A DNA stretch of 64,000 bases from Photobacterium sp. GB-56. Its GTDB lineage: Bacteria; Pseudomonadota; Gammaproteobacteria; Enterobacterales; Vibrionaceae. The translations under genes were made by a program, and so were the position numbers. The number at the start of each line of letters is the position of its first letter. Positions within the stretch are counted from its first letter, which is position 1. The notes under the pieces are model-generated. The model made no database searches and had not been told where the DNA came from. It worked only from the letters and a program-made list of their open reading frames with translations. Positions 29,725 to 38,807 of the stretch are shown one piece after another. The stretch lies in the NCBI RefSeq assembly GCF_003026105.1, contig NZ_PYNW01000001.1, positions 310,001-374,000 of the forward strand, written 5' to 3'.

Positions 29725-31053
29725 ATGAAACGTTGGATAATGGGCTTATGTTTAGCTCTATTAAGCGTTAGCCAATTTGCACATGCTGAACTTGAATTAG
29801 TGATCACTGATGGTGTGGATTCTGCACGCCCAATTGGTGTTGTTCCTTTCAAATGGGAAGGTGAAGGTAAACTACCCACTGATATTTCTGCAGTAATTGC
29901 ATCAGATTTACAACGAAGTGGTAAGTTCAGCCCAGTGCCGACAAATAAATTGCCACAGTTACCTCATAATGAAAGCCAAATTGATTACTCTGCATGGAGT
30001 AAGATGGGCGTTGATGCGGTTGTAACAGGTACAATTGTTAAGAATCAAGATGGCAATTACACCGTTAATTATCAGTTAGTCGACATTGTTAAAGGTAAAC
30101 TAGCAGCAGGCACTGAAGGGGCTGCAAAAGGCGATTATTTACTATTGAATAATCAAGCGTCAGTAAAGCCCAACCGCATGCGTCAATATGCTCACCGTAT
30201 TTCTGATTTAATTTACCAGAAGCTAACGGGTGAACGTGGTGCATTCTTAACGCGTATTGCATACGTTGATAATAATCGTTCATCGAAGTTTCCATATCAA
30301 TTACGTGTTGCTGATTACGATGGTTACAACGAACGTGTGGTATTGAAGTCCAAACAACCGCTAATGTCTCCTGCATGGTCGCCAGATGGTAGCAAACTGG
30401 CGTATGTAAGCTTTGAAAGCGGTAAAGCACAGATCTTCGTGTTAGATATCTACACAGGTAAGCGTGAAGTAGTGGCGGATTACCCTCGCCATAATGGTTC
30501 ACCACAGTTTTCACCTGATGGTACTAAATTAGCGATGGTACTTTCTAAAACAGGTAGCTTGCAGATCTACATTAAAGATCTGAAAACCAATCAATTACGC
30601 CAAATTACTCACGGCCGTGCTAATAATACGGAAGCGGTATGGGCACCTGATGGTCAATCTCTTTACTTCACCTCTGATCGTGGCGGTCGTCCACAGGTTT
30701 ACCATTTAGATTTAGCAACCGGTGATACGCAACGTGTAACTTGGCAAGGTTCTCAGAACATGGGACCACAAATTACACCTGATGGGCGTTATCTTGTCGT
30801 CGTAAACCGTTCAGATAGTGGTTACAACATTGCTAAACAAGATCTTAAAACAGGTGCAATGCAAATTTTAACAAAAGCACGCCTTGCCGAGTCACCAAGT
30901 ATTGCTCCTAATGGAAGTATGATTATTTATAGCTCAGCGCAAAATAATGGTACTTACGAACTTTCTTTGGTATCCATCGATGGTCGTTTCCAAGCACGCT
31001 TACCATCAACAAGTAAACGTGTACGAGCACCATCTTGGGGCCCATTTTTATAA
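29725..31053 (+). CDS. tolB: Tol-Pal translocation protein TolB
   Basis: A 442-residue periplasmic protein with a signal peptide ([20 protein letters not shown]). It has an N-terminal alpha/beta domain that meets TolA, and a six-bladed beta propeller from about residue 200 (repeats such as [19 protein letters not shown] and [19 protein letters not shown]) that binds Pal. Length fits the family. The ATG follows AGGAGCG. Confidence 0.97.
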   Translation: MKRWIMGLCLALLSVSQFAHAELELVITDGVDSARPIGVVPFKWEGEGKLPTDISAVIASDLQRSGKFSPVPTNKLPQLPHNESQIDYSAWSKMGVDAVVTGTIVKNQDGNYTVNYQLVDIVKGKLAAGTEGAAKGDYLLLNNQASVKPNRMRQYAHRISDLIYQKLTGERGAFLTRIAYVDNNRSSKFPYQLRVADYDGYNERVVLKSKQPLMSPAWSPDGSKLAYVSFESGKAQIFVLDIYTGKREVVADYPRHNGSPQFSPDGTKLAMVLSKTGSLQIYIKDLKTNQLRQITHGRANNTEAVWAPDGQSLYFTSDRGGRPQVYHLDLATGDTQRVTWQGSQNMGPQITPDGRYLVVVNRSDSGYNIAKQDLKTGAMQILTKARLAESPSIAPNGSMIIYSSAQNNGTYELSLVSIDGRFQARLPSTSKRVRAPSWGPFL

Positions 31054-31111
31054 TTTGAGTTAATTCTCATTTGCCTTTTGAGGCACGATTGAGTTTAAAA
31101 AGGAAATCTAG

Positions 31112-31654
31112 ATGCAACTGAACAAAGTTTTGAAAAGTTTAGCCATTGCGCTACCAATGATGACATTGGCAGCATGTAGTTCAACAGATAGTGCAGACAG
31201 CTCTGCTGCGAACCAAAACGGTACTAATGGCGGCAGCACTTCGCCTGATCAAACAATTGTGACTCCGGTTGATCCATCAGGAAGCATGAGTGAAGAACAA
31301 TTGCTTGAGCAACAATTGCAGCAGTTACGTCAAGAACAAACCGTTTTCTTTAAGTTTGATAACGCAGAGATTCAACCTGAGTACCAAGCAATTTTAGAAG
31401 CACATGCTGCGTACTTACGTGACCACCCAAGTATTAAAGTCATCGTTGAAGGTCATGCTGATGAGCGTGGTACGCCAGAATACAACATTGCGTTAGGTGA
31501 GCGTCGTGCCAATGCAGTAGCACAGTACCTGCAAGCATTAGGTGTACCTGCATCTCAACTTTCTATTGTGAGCTACGGTGAAGAAAAACCATTAGTATTA
31601 GGTCACACTGATGCTGATTATGCGAAAAACCGTCGCGCGGTTTTAGTTTACTAA
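31112..31654 (+). CDS. pal: peptidoglycan-associated lipoprotein Pal
   Basis: A 180-residue outer-membrane lipoprotein. The lipobox is LAACSS (Cys about residue 22), followed by a Ser/Asn-rich linker. The OmpA-like peptidoglycan-binding domain carries [20 protein letters not shown] and [20 protein letters not shown]. It ties the outer membrane to the wall and is recycled by TolAB. The ATG follows AAAGGAAATCTAG. Confidence 0.97.
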   Translation: MQLNKVLKSLAIALPMMTLAACSSTDSADSSAANQNGTNGGSTSPDQTIVTPVDPSGSMSEEQLLEQQLQQLRQEQTVFFKFDNAEIQPEYQAILEAHAAYLRDHPSIKVIVEGHADERGTPEYNIALGERRANAVAQYLQALGVPASQLSIVSYGEEKPLVLGHTDADYAKNRRAVLVY

Positions 31655-31675
31655 TCTAATGTAGGTAAACCCAAT

Positions 31676-32398
31676 ATGAGCAGTAACAAAGTAATGCGAA
31701 AACTTGCATTAGTGTTGCTGATGAGCGCGGCGACCCAAGTGGTCGCCGCGCCTGTATCGGCAGCGAATTTAGATAGCTTAGAGCGTATGCTTGAAGCGCA
31801 AGGTCAGGTGCAGTTACAAATGCAGCGCCGCTTAGAGCAGATGTCATCAGATATTGATGAGCTTCGTGGCAACGTTGAACGTAATAGTTATGAAATTAAA
31901 AAAGTGGTAGATCGTCAACGCGACATCTATCGAGAAGTTGATAACTTGAGCCGCCAACCAGCGAAAGCCGAGCCTACGGGCGCTAAAAAAGAAGCGGCAT
32001 CAAGTGAAGCTTTTTCAAGTAATACCGATGAAAATACGGCCTATGAAAAAGCGGTTAATCTGATCTTAAAAGAGAAAGATTATAAAGGCGCAACAAAAGC
32101 GTTCCAAAGCTTCTTAACGACTTACCCTAATTCGGTTTATAAGCCGAATGCTAGTTATTGGTTAGGGCAATTATTCTTTGCTCAGAATCAGCTAGCAGAT
32201 GCTACAACGAATTTTAAAGTGGTTGCAGATACCAAAGACTCAAGTAAGCGCGCTGATGCGTTGCTGAAACTTGGTGTGATTGCAGAACGTGGTAATGATA
32301 TTGCGACGGCAAAAACATATTATCAAGAAGTGATCAAAGCATACCCGAATTCAACGTCTGCTAATCAAGCTAAAACAGCGCTTACGAAGTTAAAATAA
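31676..32398 (+). CDS. cpoB: cell-division coordinator CpoB (YbgF)
   Basis: A 240-residue periplasmic protein. A signal peptide (about residues 7-30) is followed by a trimerising coiled coil (LDSLERMLEAQGQVQLQMQ) and TPR repeats at the C-terminus (NLILKEKDYKGATKAFQSFL; ANQAKTALTKLK). CpoB links PBP1B and the Tol system during septation. An in-frame ATG at 31694 (MRKLALVLLMS) is an alternative start that gives a shorter signal peptide. Last gene of the tol operon. Confidence 0.93.
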   Translation: MSSNKVMRKLALVLLMSAATQVVAAPVSAANLDSLERMLEAQGQVQLQMQRRLEQMSSDIDELRGNVERNSYEIKKVVDRQRDIYREVDNLSRQPAKAEPTGAKKEAASSEAFSSNTDENTAYEKAVNLILKEKDYKGATKAFQSFLTTYPNSVYKPNASYWLGQLFFAQNQLADATTNFKVVADTKDSSKRADALLKLGVIAERGNDIATAKTYYQEVIKAYPNSTSANQAKTALTKLK

Positions 32399-32418
32399 AC
32401 GCAGTTACGGTTTGATTT

Positions 32419-32462
32419 TAAAAGCCCACAAAGAAATGGTTATTTCTGTTGTGGGCTTTTTT
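32419..32462 (+). terminator. Rho-independent terminator of the tol-pal operon
   Basis: A long stem AAAAGCCCACAA-AGAAAT / ATTTCT-G-TTGTGGGCTTTT with a 4-nt loop, followed by a T-run. Confidence 0.92.
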
Positions 32463-32561
32463 GTTACTACGAAGTCGAAGCAGTGTTGGTTAAAGGTGAA
32501 ATTTGGAAAATCCAGCGTATAATGTTCGGACACTAAAGGAATGCTAATGAGCAAGTGAAAA

Positions 32562-33623
32562 ATGAGTATTACATTTGATCCATCAGAGATGGTATATCCG
32601 TTTCCACCAAAACCTGCCCGACTAACTGATACTGAAAAACAACAATATATTCAGCAAATCAAACAATTGCTAAAGGATAAAGATGCAGTATTAGTGGCGC
32701 ATTATTATACCGATCCTGAAATACAGGCATTGGCTGAAGAAACTGGCGGTTTTGTTGGTGATTCACTAGAAATGGCTCGTTTTGGTAATCAACATCCAGC
32801 CACCACCTTAATTATTTGTGGTGTACGCTTTATGGGTGAATCTGCCAAGATTCTTACACCAGAAAAGCATGTATTGATGCCAACCTTAGAGGCTGAATGT
32901 TCGCTTGATTTAGGTTGTCCTATTGATGCATTTAGCGAGTTTTGCGATGCTCACCCTGATCATACTGTTGTTGTCTATGCCAATACCTCTGCTGCAGTAA
33001 AAGCACGTGCTGATTGGGTTGTAACATCAAGTATTGCACTGGAGATTGTTGAGCATTTAGATAGCGAAGACAAGAAAATCATTTGGGGACCGGATCGTCA
33101 CTTAGGTTCTTATATTCAGAAGAAAACAGGTGCAGAGATGCTGTTGTGGCAGGGTGAATGTATTGTTCACGACGAGTTTTCTGCTAAAGCCCTACGCGAC
33201 ATGAAGCACCTATATCCTGATGCTGCTATTCTTGTTCACCCTGAATCACCTGCGAGTGTTGTCGCATTAGCTGATGCTGTGGGTTCAACAAGCCAGCTTA
33301 TTAAAGCCGCGAAAGAGCTACCGAATCAGAAGCTTATTGTAGCAACGGATAAAGGCATTTTCTTTAAGATGCAGCAAATGGTGCCAGAGAAAGAATTAGT
33401 AGAGGCTCCAACAGCGGGGGCTGGGGCAACATGTCGTAGCTGCGCACATTGTCCGTGGATGGCAATGAATGGTTTGAAAGCGATTTACACCGCATTAAAT
33501 GATGGTGGTGAGCAGCATGAAATTTTTGTTGATGAATCGCTACGTGAAAAATCACTGATCCCGTTAAACCGAATGCTAGATTTTGCGGCTGAATTGCAGT
33601 TAAAAGTAAAAGGTAATGCTTAA
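32562..33623 (+). CDS. nadA: quinolinate synthase NadA
   Basis: A 353-residue [4Fe-4S] enzyme that condenses iminoaspartate with dihydroxyacetone phosphate to quinolinate in NAD synthesis. Cluster ligands are visible in [15 protein letters not shown] and in [16 protein letters not shown] near residue 290. [20 protein letters not shown] opens the first domain. It follows the tol operon, as in E. coli and Vibrio, but behind the tol terminator. Confidence 0.97.
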   Translation: MSITFDPSEMVYPFPPKPARLTDTEKQQYIQQIKQLLKDKDAVLVAHYYTDPEIQALAEETGGFVGDSLEMARFGNQHPATTLIICGVRFMGESAKILTPEKHVLMPTLEAECSLDLGCPIDAFSEFCDAHPDHTVVVYANTSAAVKARADWVVTSSIALEIVEHLDSEDKKIIWGPDRHLGSYIQKKTGAEMLLWQGECIVHDEFSAKALRDMKHLYPDAAILVHPESPASVVALADAVGSTSQLIKAAKELPNQKLIVATDKGIFFKMQQMVPEKELVEAPTAGAGATCRSCAHCPWMAMNGLKAIYTALNDGGEQHEIFVDESLREKSLIPLNRMLDFAAELQLKVKGNA

Positions 33624-33667
33624 GCTTTTTGTTAAATCAGCGGCAATGAATAACAAACGAGCATAAA

Positions 33668-33699
33668 AAAGAAGGCGAACATCTCTGTTCGCCTTCTTT
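33668..33699. terminator. bidirectional terminator between nadA and the YecA-type gene
   Basis: Stem AAAGAAGGCGAAC / GTTCGCCTTCTTT with a 6-nt loop. An A-run lies to the left and T-rich sequence to the right, between two converging genes. Confidence 0.85.
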
Positions 33700-33722
33700 G
33701 TTTTAGGGAAATGTGTGGATTA

Positions 33723-34295
33723 TTAGTCTTGAACTAACATTGCGCCACGTTGTGTTAAGCCACAGAGCATTACAGGAATGGCATTAAAGATCTCTTCAAA
33801 TTGCGCTAAGGCATCAGCATCTTGTTCTTTTAATGCTTCAAGTGCTGTTTCAGGATCAAACAGTAGGCTGAAAGAAAGCAATACGCCACCCAGTAGGGCA
33901 TTATCTTCACTTTCTGGTGGCATAATGGTTTCCCAATCATCACGCGCAAGTTGCCAACCCTGAAGCATACCTTCACAGAAGTTACTGGTTGCTTCGGTGA
34001 CAATTTGGCTATCGTCTAGTGCACAGCCTTCAGGCCATTGCCATGTGTTGTCATAGAGAGTTGTACGTGCTTCATTTAAAATATCAATGATTGCATTGGC
34101 ATAGTTTTCTAATTCTTCATGGGTACTAAAAGGAGAGGTTTCTTCTCCACCCCATAAAAAAGCTAGCCATTCTGTTGGGGCAATAATATTAGGTGCTGCA
34201 GCCATTGCAGTGACAAAGCCACGTGTTTGCGCTTCGTTGAGCAGTAGTTCGGCAAGCTGTTGATCTTGCAAAATGACGCTAAGTTTTGAAGACAT
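33723..34295 (-). CDS. YecA/UPF0149-family protein
   Basis: A 190-residue acidic soluble protein resembling the YgfB/YecA (UPF0149) family. Visible are a helix-rich layout with GFVTAMAAAPNIIAPTEWLA near the N-terminus and SNFCEGMLQGWQLARDDWET in the middle. The C-terminal SEC-C zinc motif found in some YecA proteins is absent. Function is unknown. Monocistronic; the ATG at 34295 follows AGAGACTC, a moderate ribosome-binding site. Confidence 0.75.
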   Translation of the reverse strand: MSSKLSVILQDQQLAELLLNEAQTRGFVTAMAAAPNIIAPTEWLAFLWGGEETSPFSTHEELENYANAIIDILNEARTTLYDNTWQWPEGCALDDSQIVTEATSNFCEGMLQGWQLARDDWETIMPPESEDNALLGGVLLSFSLLFDPETALEALKEQDADALAQFEEIFNAIPVMLCGLTQRGAMLVQD

Positions 34296-34556
34296 ATAAA
34301 AGAGTCTCTATTTAATCATTGTTAGGATATTCCTTGACCTATTAAACGATCAACGAAAGAGTAATCAAGTATTAGTTACTTATTGTAACAGCCTCGTTAG
34401 GTCAAAATAGAGACACGATGAGATATTTTCGTATAAGTATCAGATTTGTTTTAAAAGTAGACACTTAATGCGATGCTTTCAGTTTTATCTTGACCTAATA
34501 CCTTTAGCACAATATAGTAGCCGTCCGTTAAGAAGCAGTGCCTATTAACGCAATGT

Positions 34557-34644
34557 GGTGAGGTGTCCGAGTGGCTGAAGGAGCACGCCTGGAAAGTGTG
34601 TATACGGCAACGTATCGAGGGTTCGAATCCCTCCCTCACCGCCA
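34557..34644 (+). tRNA. tRNA-Ser (anticodon GGA)
   Basis: An 88-nt gene with a full cloverleaf: acceptor GGTGAGG / CCTCACC, encoded CCA end, anticodon loop CTGGAAA, a long variable arm (TATACG...CGTATC) and T-arm GGTTCGAATCC. It decodes UCC and UCU. A short hairpin (34644-34664) separates it from the next tRNA. Confidence 0.97.
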
Positions 34645-34673
34645 TCTCTTATTTTTTAAGAGATAACAATTTA

Positions 34674-34764
34674 GGAGAGATGGCTGAGTGGTTGAAAGCA
34701 CCGGTCTTGAAAACCGGCATACGTTTATAGCGTATCTAGGGTTCAAATCCCTATCTCTCCGCCA
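34674..34764 (+). tRNA. tRNA-Ser (anticodon TGA)
   Basis: A 91-nt gene with acceptor GGAGAGA / TCTCTCC, anticodon loop CTTGAAA, a long variable arm, T-arm GGTTCAAATCC and an encoded CCA end. It decodes UCA and wobble codons. It is co-transcribed with the preceding tRNA-Ser and followed by a terminator. Confidence 0.97.
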
Positions 34765-34772
34765 TATTAAAG

Positions 34773-34806
34773 AAAGCCGCTAAGTTAACCCTTAGCGGCT
34801 TTTTTG
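34773..34806 (+). terminator. Rho-independent terminator of the tRNA-Ser pair
   Basis: A 12-bp stem AAAGCCGCTAAG / CTTAGCGGCTTT with a 6-nt loop and a T-run. Confidence 0.92.
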
Positions 34807-34853
34807 CATCTGGAAGAATGATTATATTTTAAAATTAATCTGATATTTATATT

Positions 34854-34933
34854 AGAAGGGTTCAAATCCTCTAATACCCAGAGCTGCTCCGTCATATTAA
34901 AGAAAGCCGCTAGCGAAAGTTAGCGGCTTTTTT
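34854..34933 (+). repeat. decayed duplicate of the tRNA-Ser 3' end and its terminator
   Basis: About 100 bp behind the intact tRNA a second T-arm-like segment occurs (GGGTTCAAATCC at 34858-34869). It is followed by a degenerate acceptor end and then a 20-base exact repeat of the sequence downstream of the tRNA (34763-34782 and 34893-34912). A second terminator hairpin follows (AAAGCCGCTA / TAGCGGCTTT, 34903-34930, with a T-run). The 5' part of the tRNA is not recognisable. It is either the relic of a deleted tRNA in the array or an attachment-site-type duplication left by an integrated element. Confidence 0.7.
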
Positions 34934-35200
34934 GTGTTTTGAGTATATATACCTAATATATAAGTATTTTCTATTATGCTCTAGACGTTACTTTATTCGT
35001 ATATCTTTATTATTGTATGAGTCATTATTAACTTTTAGTTATAGGCTGTATGTCTATTAATCACTATTTCAATTTAATATATGTTATCTATTAAGTTTAA
35101 AATAAATAATATAGTTTAACTTTTAAGAATATATGGAATCATTTTTAAATTATTATCAAAGGTGTTTATTATTAAGAGTGAATATAAATATTGAATTTCG

Positions 35201-36313
35201 ATGGTAAAAATCATGCAAAAAATGGTCTTTTATATTGTACTTTTATTTTTATCTGCGCAATCTTTTTCCCAGCCTGTTAAAAAAGTGCTTAATGGCTCTG
35301 ACGTCGATCTTTTTGATTCTTTTCTACTACCATGGAATGCCGCTCTTATAAGTAAAAATAACGATTCCATTATTTGTGGTGCGGTTGTCATCGCAGAGCA
35401 TTGGTTGCTAACTGTTGCTCACTGTAATAATGATAATTTAGGTAAGGTAGCTATTGTTGGTGCTCATAGTGTTGATGTGGACAATCTTGTTCTTTTACAT
35501 GATAGATATAAGTTTAATATTGTCGATAAAATATCACATCCAGATTATGACCCGCTAACATTCTTAAATGATATCGCTTTATTAAGGGTAGACCGCTCAC
35601 TTTTTGAGGTGTCTCAAGCGATTAAGATCGCTACAGTTAATGAGCAATATATTGTAGATGAGCAATTTAGAAATTCTTGGGCAACAAATATTGATTCATC
35701 ATCAACGACAATTGCGTCAGGTTGGGGAGATACTGTTAGCAAAGGCTATCCATCAATCTTGCAGGTAGTCACCTTAGCTGGGGTTCCTGACGAACAATGC
35801 ATAGGTTTAACTGATAATCATGATTATATTGTATGCGCTGATTCAAATATTAACGGACTCATTAAAGATGTTTGTAATGGTGACTCGGGTAATCCTCTTA
35901 TTTGGCAGAATGAACAGACTATGTCAGATAGTGATAAGGGAGTAAGGCTAATTGGACTGGCTAGTAATGGGGCGATATGTATAAATCGAAATAACTTTCC
36001 TGAAAATCAATATAACCAACTTACTGGTCAATATACGCAGGTTTCATCTTACAAACTCTGGATAGAAGATTGTGTAACGAAACACCATGGTTATCAGGAT
36101 TTTACACTCAACGATAATAACTTAAAACCAACTATAGATATTGACCCATTTGTATCAATACCAGATTACCCTCAAGAAAGAACTTCACCAGAACCTGAAC
36201 CTGAGAAAGAAATCGTAACGACGGATAGCAGCGGTGGTTTAGTTTCTTGGTATTTCATTTTGATTATTTTGGCTATTACTTGGATCGATAAGTTTATATT
36301 ACTTAAAAATTAA
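35201..36313 (+). CDS. secreted trypsin-like serine protease with GlyGly-type C-terminal anchor
   Basis: Up to 370 residues. A signal peptide (VFYIVLLFLSAQSFS) precedes an S1 peptidase domain with the full triad: His in WLLTVAHC, Asp in NDIALLRVD, Ser in CNGDSGNPL (Gly of GDSGG replaced by Asn). After a Pro/Glu-rich linker the end reads SSGGLVSWYFILIILAITWI followed by Lys. This is the pattern of GlyGly-CTERM tails that rhombosortase processes on type II-secreted Ves proteases. ATGs at 35201, 35213 and 35222 are all possible starts, none with a strong ribosome-binding site. The AT-rich codon use differs from the tol and aspS genes. Confidence 0.82.
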   Translation: MVKIMQKMVFYIVLLFLSAQSFSQPVKKVLNGSDVDLFDSFLLPWNAALISKNNDSIICGAVVIAEHWLLTVAHCNNDNLGKVAIVGAHSVDVDNLVLLHDRYKFNIVDKISHPDYDPLTFLNDIALLRVDRSLFEVSQAIKIATVNEQYIVDEQFRNSWATNIDSSSTTIASGWGDTVSKGYPSILQVVTLAGVPDEQCIGLTDNHDYIVCADSNINGLIKDVCNGDSGNPLIWQNEQTMSDSDKGVRLIGLASNGAICINRNNFPENQYNQLTGQYTQVSSYKLWIEDCVTKHHGYQDFTLNDNNLKPTIDIDPFVSIPDYPQERTSPEPEPEKEIVTTDSSGGLVSWYFILIILAITWIDKFILLKN

Positions 36314-36487
36314 TAGCGAGAAATAAACCCCTATACAGCTTAAGTTTATGTCTTACCAGACAAGTTGCTCGTTTTAATTCTTAAAAATAATACGAATAGC
36401 AGAGAGATTAATTTTTTATATTTACTATAGTACTTATATGTTCATATAAACCTTAAATAAGTTAAACATATTGAGTTAGGTATAACT

Positions 36488-37552
36488 ATGATAAAATATT
36501 GGTATGTTATTATTTTAGGAGGGCTTTTATTAAGTGGTTGCTCATCGCACTTATTCAGTTTGTCTGATAATGATCCAACATCAAAGTCTTTTGTATGTTG
36601 TAGATCGTTTGAATATATAGATTGGCAAGTGATAAATGGTGAAGAAAAGAAACTTTATATCAATGAAAAATCAAATATTGGCTACTTTTCTGGTGAAAAA
36701 AGTTTATATAAAGCTTATAAATTAGCTGATGGTATTGAGGATATTACATTCTCTATTGAAAGCAAAATTACAAGTAATAATGTATTTTCACCTAATGTTA
36801 TGATCTTCGATGATAAACTTTCACTTTTTAAATCAGTTAATTTTTTTGATTTTGAAAATAATGGAAAAGACGAAAGCTATAGTATTAAAAATATAAGGTT
36901 AAGTAGAAAAACACCTTATATGATTATATTCACACCTCAAAGTCATGAAGGTACTAAGATTATATTCGATACCCCTAGTGGACAAGAGCTTGTCAATTTG
37001 TATACCAAGGGGAGTTTATCTTTTGATGATGTGTCTATAACAAAGAGAATAACAGAAATGGTAGATGTTGAGCTAATACCATTAAATATCAAGAAAAATG
37101 TAATACCATCGCCATCACCAGTAGTTGCTGCAGCTCCTTTGGTTGTACCTTTGAAAAAAGTGCCTTCAACACCTTTAAAAGAAAATATAAATATTATTGA
37201 TGATTCTCAAACTTATAAAGCATATCAAGAGATAGCAAAAAAAGCAGAATATCCATTTAAATTTCAAACAGTTGATAATAATAAAAATTCATGGTCAAAC
37301 AATTCAACCGATGAGTTGCCTGTTAAATTAGTTGAACAAGAAACTTCAACGAAAAGTGAACGTATGCTTGTAGAAACGGAAAGAATTTATAATCAATTAA
37401 TCACTCAGTCTTTAAATAAAGGGGATTTTGCTAAAGCACTAAAATTATTATTAGAGGCGAATCGTGTAGGATCGCCAACAGCCGAAACCGTTTTTTTAGA
37501 GCAGGTTAAAAAGAAGTTTGAAGGTAAAAATAATTCTAACTCCTTATTTTAA
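36488..37552 (+). CDS. MalM-like lipoprotein with extra C-terminal region
   Basis: A 354-residue lipoprotein (lipobox LLSGCSS). Residues about 35-200 resemble the MalM family of periplasmic maltose-operon proteins: a CC-containing start (FVCCRSFEYIDWQVI), then FSPNVMIFDD and a Tyr-rich closing strand (TPYMIIFTPQS). No maltose genes are nearby. A Pro-rich linker (PSPSPVVAAAPLVVPLKKVP) leads to a C-terminal helical part (MLVETERIYNQLITQSLNKG). That part looks like a small repeat or TPR-like module. Strongly AT-rich. Its last nine bases overlap the end of the convergent ynjF-like gene. Confidence 0.6.
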   Translation: MIKYWYVIILGGLLLSGCSSHLFSLSDNDPTSKSFVCCRSFEYIDWQVINGEEKKLYINEKSNIGYFSGEKSLYKAYKLADGIEDITFSIESKITSNNVFSPNVMIFDDKLSLFKSVNFFDFENNGKDESYSIKNIRLSRKTPYMIIFTPQSHEGTKIIFDTPSGQELVNLYTKGSLSFDDVSITKRITEMVDVELIPLNIKKNVIPSPSPVVAAAPLVVPLKKVPSTPLKENINIIDDSQTYKAYQEIAKKAEYPFKFQTVDNNKNSWSNNSTDELPVKLVEQETSTKSERMLVETERIYNQLITQSLNKGDFAKALKLLLEANRVGSPTAETVFLEQVKKKFEGKNNSNSLF

Positions 37553-38149
37553 AGTGTTAAATCCACTATATATCCGCGTAAAAGTGGTAAACCAGCATGC
37601 TGACGCAAAAATATAGGCAATGACTGCGAAGTGTTGAGGGAACAAACAAAAGAGGATGAAACAAGCAATTGTTTCTGTGCCTTCTGTCAATCCACTCATG
37701 TAATACAATGATTTATTACGATATACGGGGTTTTCAATACCTCGCTTACTGGCCATAACAGCAAAAGCAAGAAAACTGCTGCCCGTTCCAATAAAGGCAT
37801 AGATTAAAAATGCGCCAGCAATGGCATTTTGCTCTGGATTGGCGAGTACAAAGCCGAAAGGTATTAAGGAATAGAATAAAAAATCCAAACTAATATCCAG
37901 AAAGCCACCCGCATCAGTAATACCTTGAATACGTGCAAGAGCCCCGTCAACACCATCACAAATACGATTGAGCAAGATAAAAAACAGGGCAATGAAATAG
38001 TGCTCTGTCATTAAAGCTGGAAACGCTAAGCAACCGATAAGAAAGCCTGTAAAGGTGACTTGATTTGCAGTAATACCATAGGGATGTAGACGGGCTGCAA
38101 TAATATTCAGCGGGGCTTTAATAAGCTTAATACTTACATTATCGAGCAT
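37544..38149 (-). CDS. ynjF: CDP-alcohol phosphatidyltransferase (YnjF-like)
   Basis: A 201-residue inner-membrane enzyme with the CDP-alcohol phosphotransferase signature DGALARIQGITDAGGFLDIS followed by LD (the DGxxAR...GxxxDxxxD pattern), near residues 60-80. Such enzymes replace CMP of CDP-alcohols with an alcohol group in phospholipid synthesis; the substrate here is unknown. In E. coli, ynjF follows ynjBCDE. Its ATG overlaps the end of the ABC ATPase gene by 11 bp. Confidence 0.85.
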   Translation of the reverse strand: MLDNVSIKLIKAPLNIIAARLHPYGITANQVTFTGFLIGCLAFPALMTEHYFIALFFILLNRICDGVDGALARIQGITDAGGFLDISLDFLFYSLIPFGFVLANPEQNAIAGAFLIYAFIGTGSSFLAFAVMASKRGIENPVYRNKSLYYMSGLTEGTETIACFILFCLFPQHFAVIAYIFASACWFTTFTRIYSGFNTLK

Positions 38150-38789
38150 AATGGCTCTCCGTTTGCCAATTGATCACACGGCTATTGTTTGGGATGTCTT
38201 GTTTATCATGCGTCACCATTAAAGTGGGTATTTGTGCTTGCTGAATTTGGTTAAAAACCCAATCTCTAAATTGTGCACGGCGGCCACTGTCTAATTTACT
38301 GAATGGCTCATCCAATAAGATTAATTGAGGCTGGGCTAATAACAGTCGAGTAAGGCTAATTCGCGCACGTTGCCCACCTGAAATTTGATGAGGGTAAGCA
38401 TTTGCTAACGCTGATAGCTGCAACTCTTCAAGGGCATTAAGAGCCAGCTTGTGGCGATCTTTACCTTTAATGCGATTGGGTAGTGCAAACGCAAGGTTTT
38501 CCCAGACTAATAGATGAGGAAAGAGCAAATCATCTTGAAATAACATGCCTATCTGACGTAAGTGAGCAGGTACTTCGGTGATATCGTTATTATTTAATAT
38601 AAGGTTACCTTGTACCTGAAATGCATCACTTAAATGGCCTGCTATGTAATTTAATAAGGTGGATTTTCCACAGCCACTCGCTCCCATTAAGGTCACGATT
38701 TCTCCTTTTGCGATTTGTAAGCAAAAAGAAGTCAGTAAAGCATCACCATTAGACATTGATATTGTGACGTTGTTGATATGTAGACTCAT
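38139..38789 (-). CDS. ynjD: ABC transporter ATP-binding protein (YnjD-like)
   Basis: A 216-residue ATPase. Walker A is GASGCGKSTLLNYIAGHL (near residue 36), the signature is ISGGQRARISLTRLLLAQPQ, and Walker B is LILLDEPFSKLD. It energises the adjacent two-module permease. The family is the ferric/thiamine/sulfate-type importers. It lies 18 bp after the permease gene. Confidence 0.9.
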   Translation of the reverse strand: MSLHINNVTISMSNGDALLTSFCLQIAKGEIVTLMGASGCGKSTLLNYIAGHLSDAFQVQGNLILNNNDITEVPAHLRQIGMLFQDDLLFPHLLVWENLAFALPNRIKGKDRHKLALNALEELQLSALANAYPHQISGGQRARISLTRLLLAQPQLILLDEPFSKLDSGRRAQFRDWVFNQIQQAQIPTLMVTHDKQDIPNNSRVINWQTESHYAR

Positions 38790-38807
38790 GATTAGTTGAC
38801 TCTATTT

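Noticed and set aside
30089..30514. 141-residue minus-strand frame inside tolB
   Set aside because: Shadow of a well-conserved gene; no family resemblance.
34451..34645. 64-residue minus-strand open frame over the tRNA-Ser gene (MAVREGFEPSIRC...)
   Set aside because: It is the antisense of tRNA-Ser, a well-known false protein annotation.
34765..37552. Complete mobile element (integrase, transposase or IS ends) behind the tRNA-Ser genes
   Set aside because: No recombinase gene, inverted repeats or direct repeat at the far end is visible; only the tRNA-side duplication supports an insertion.
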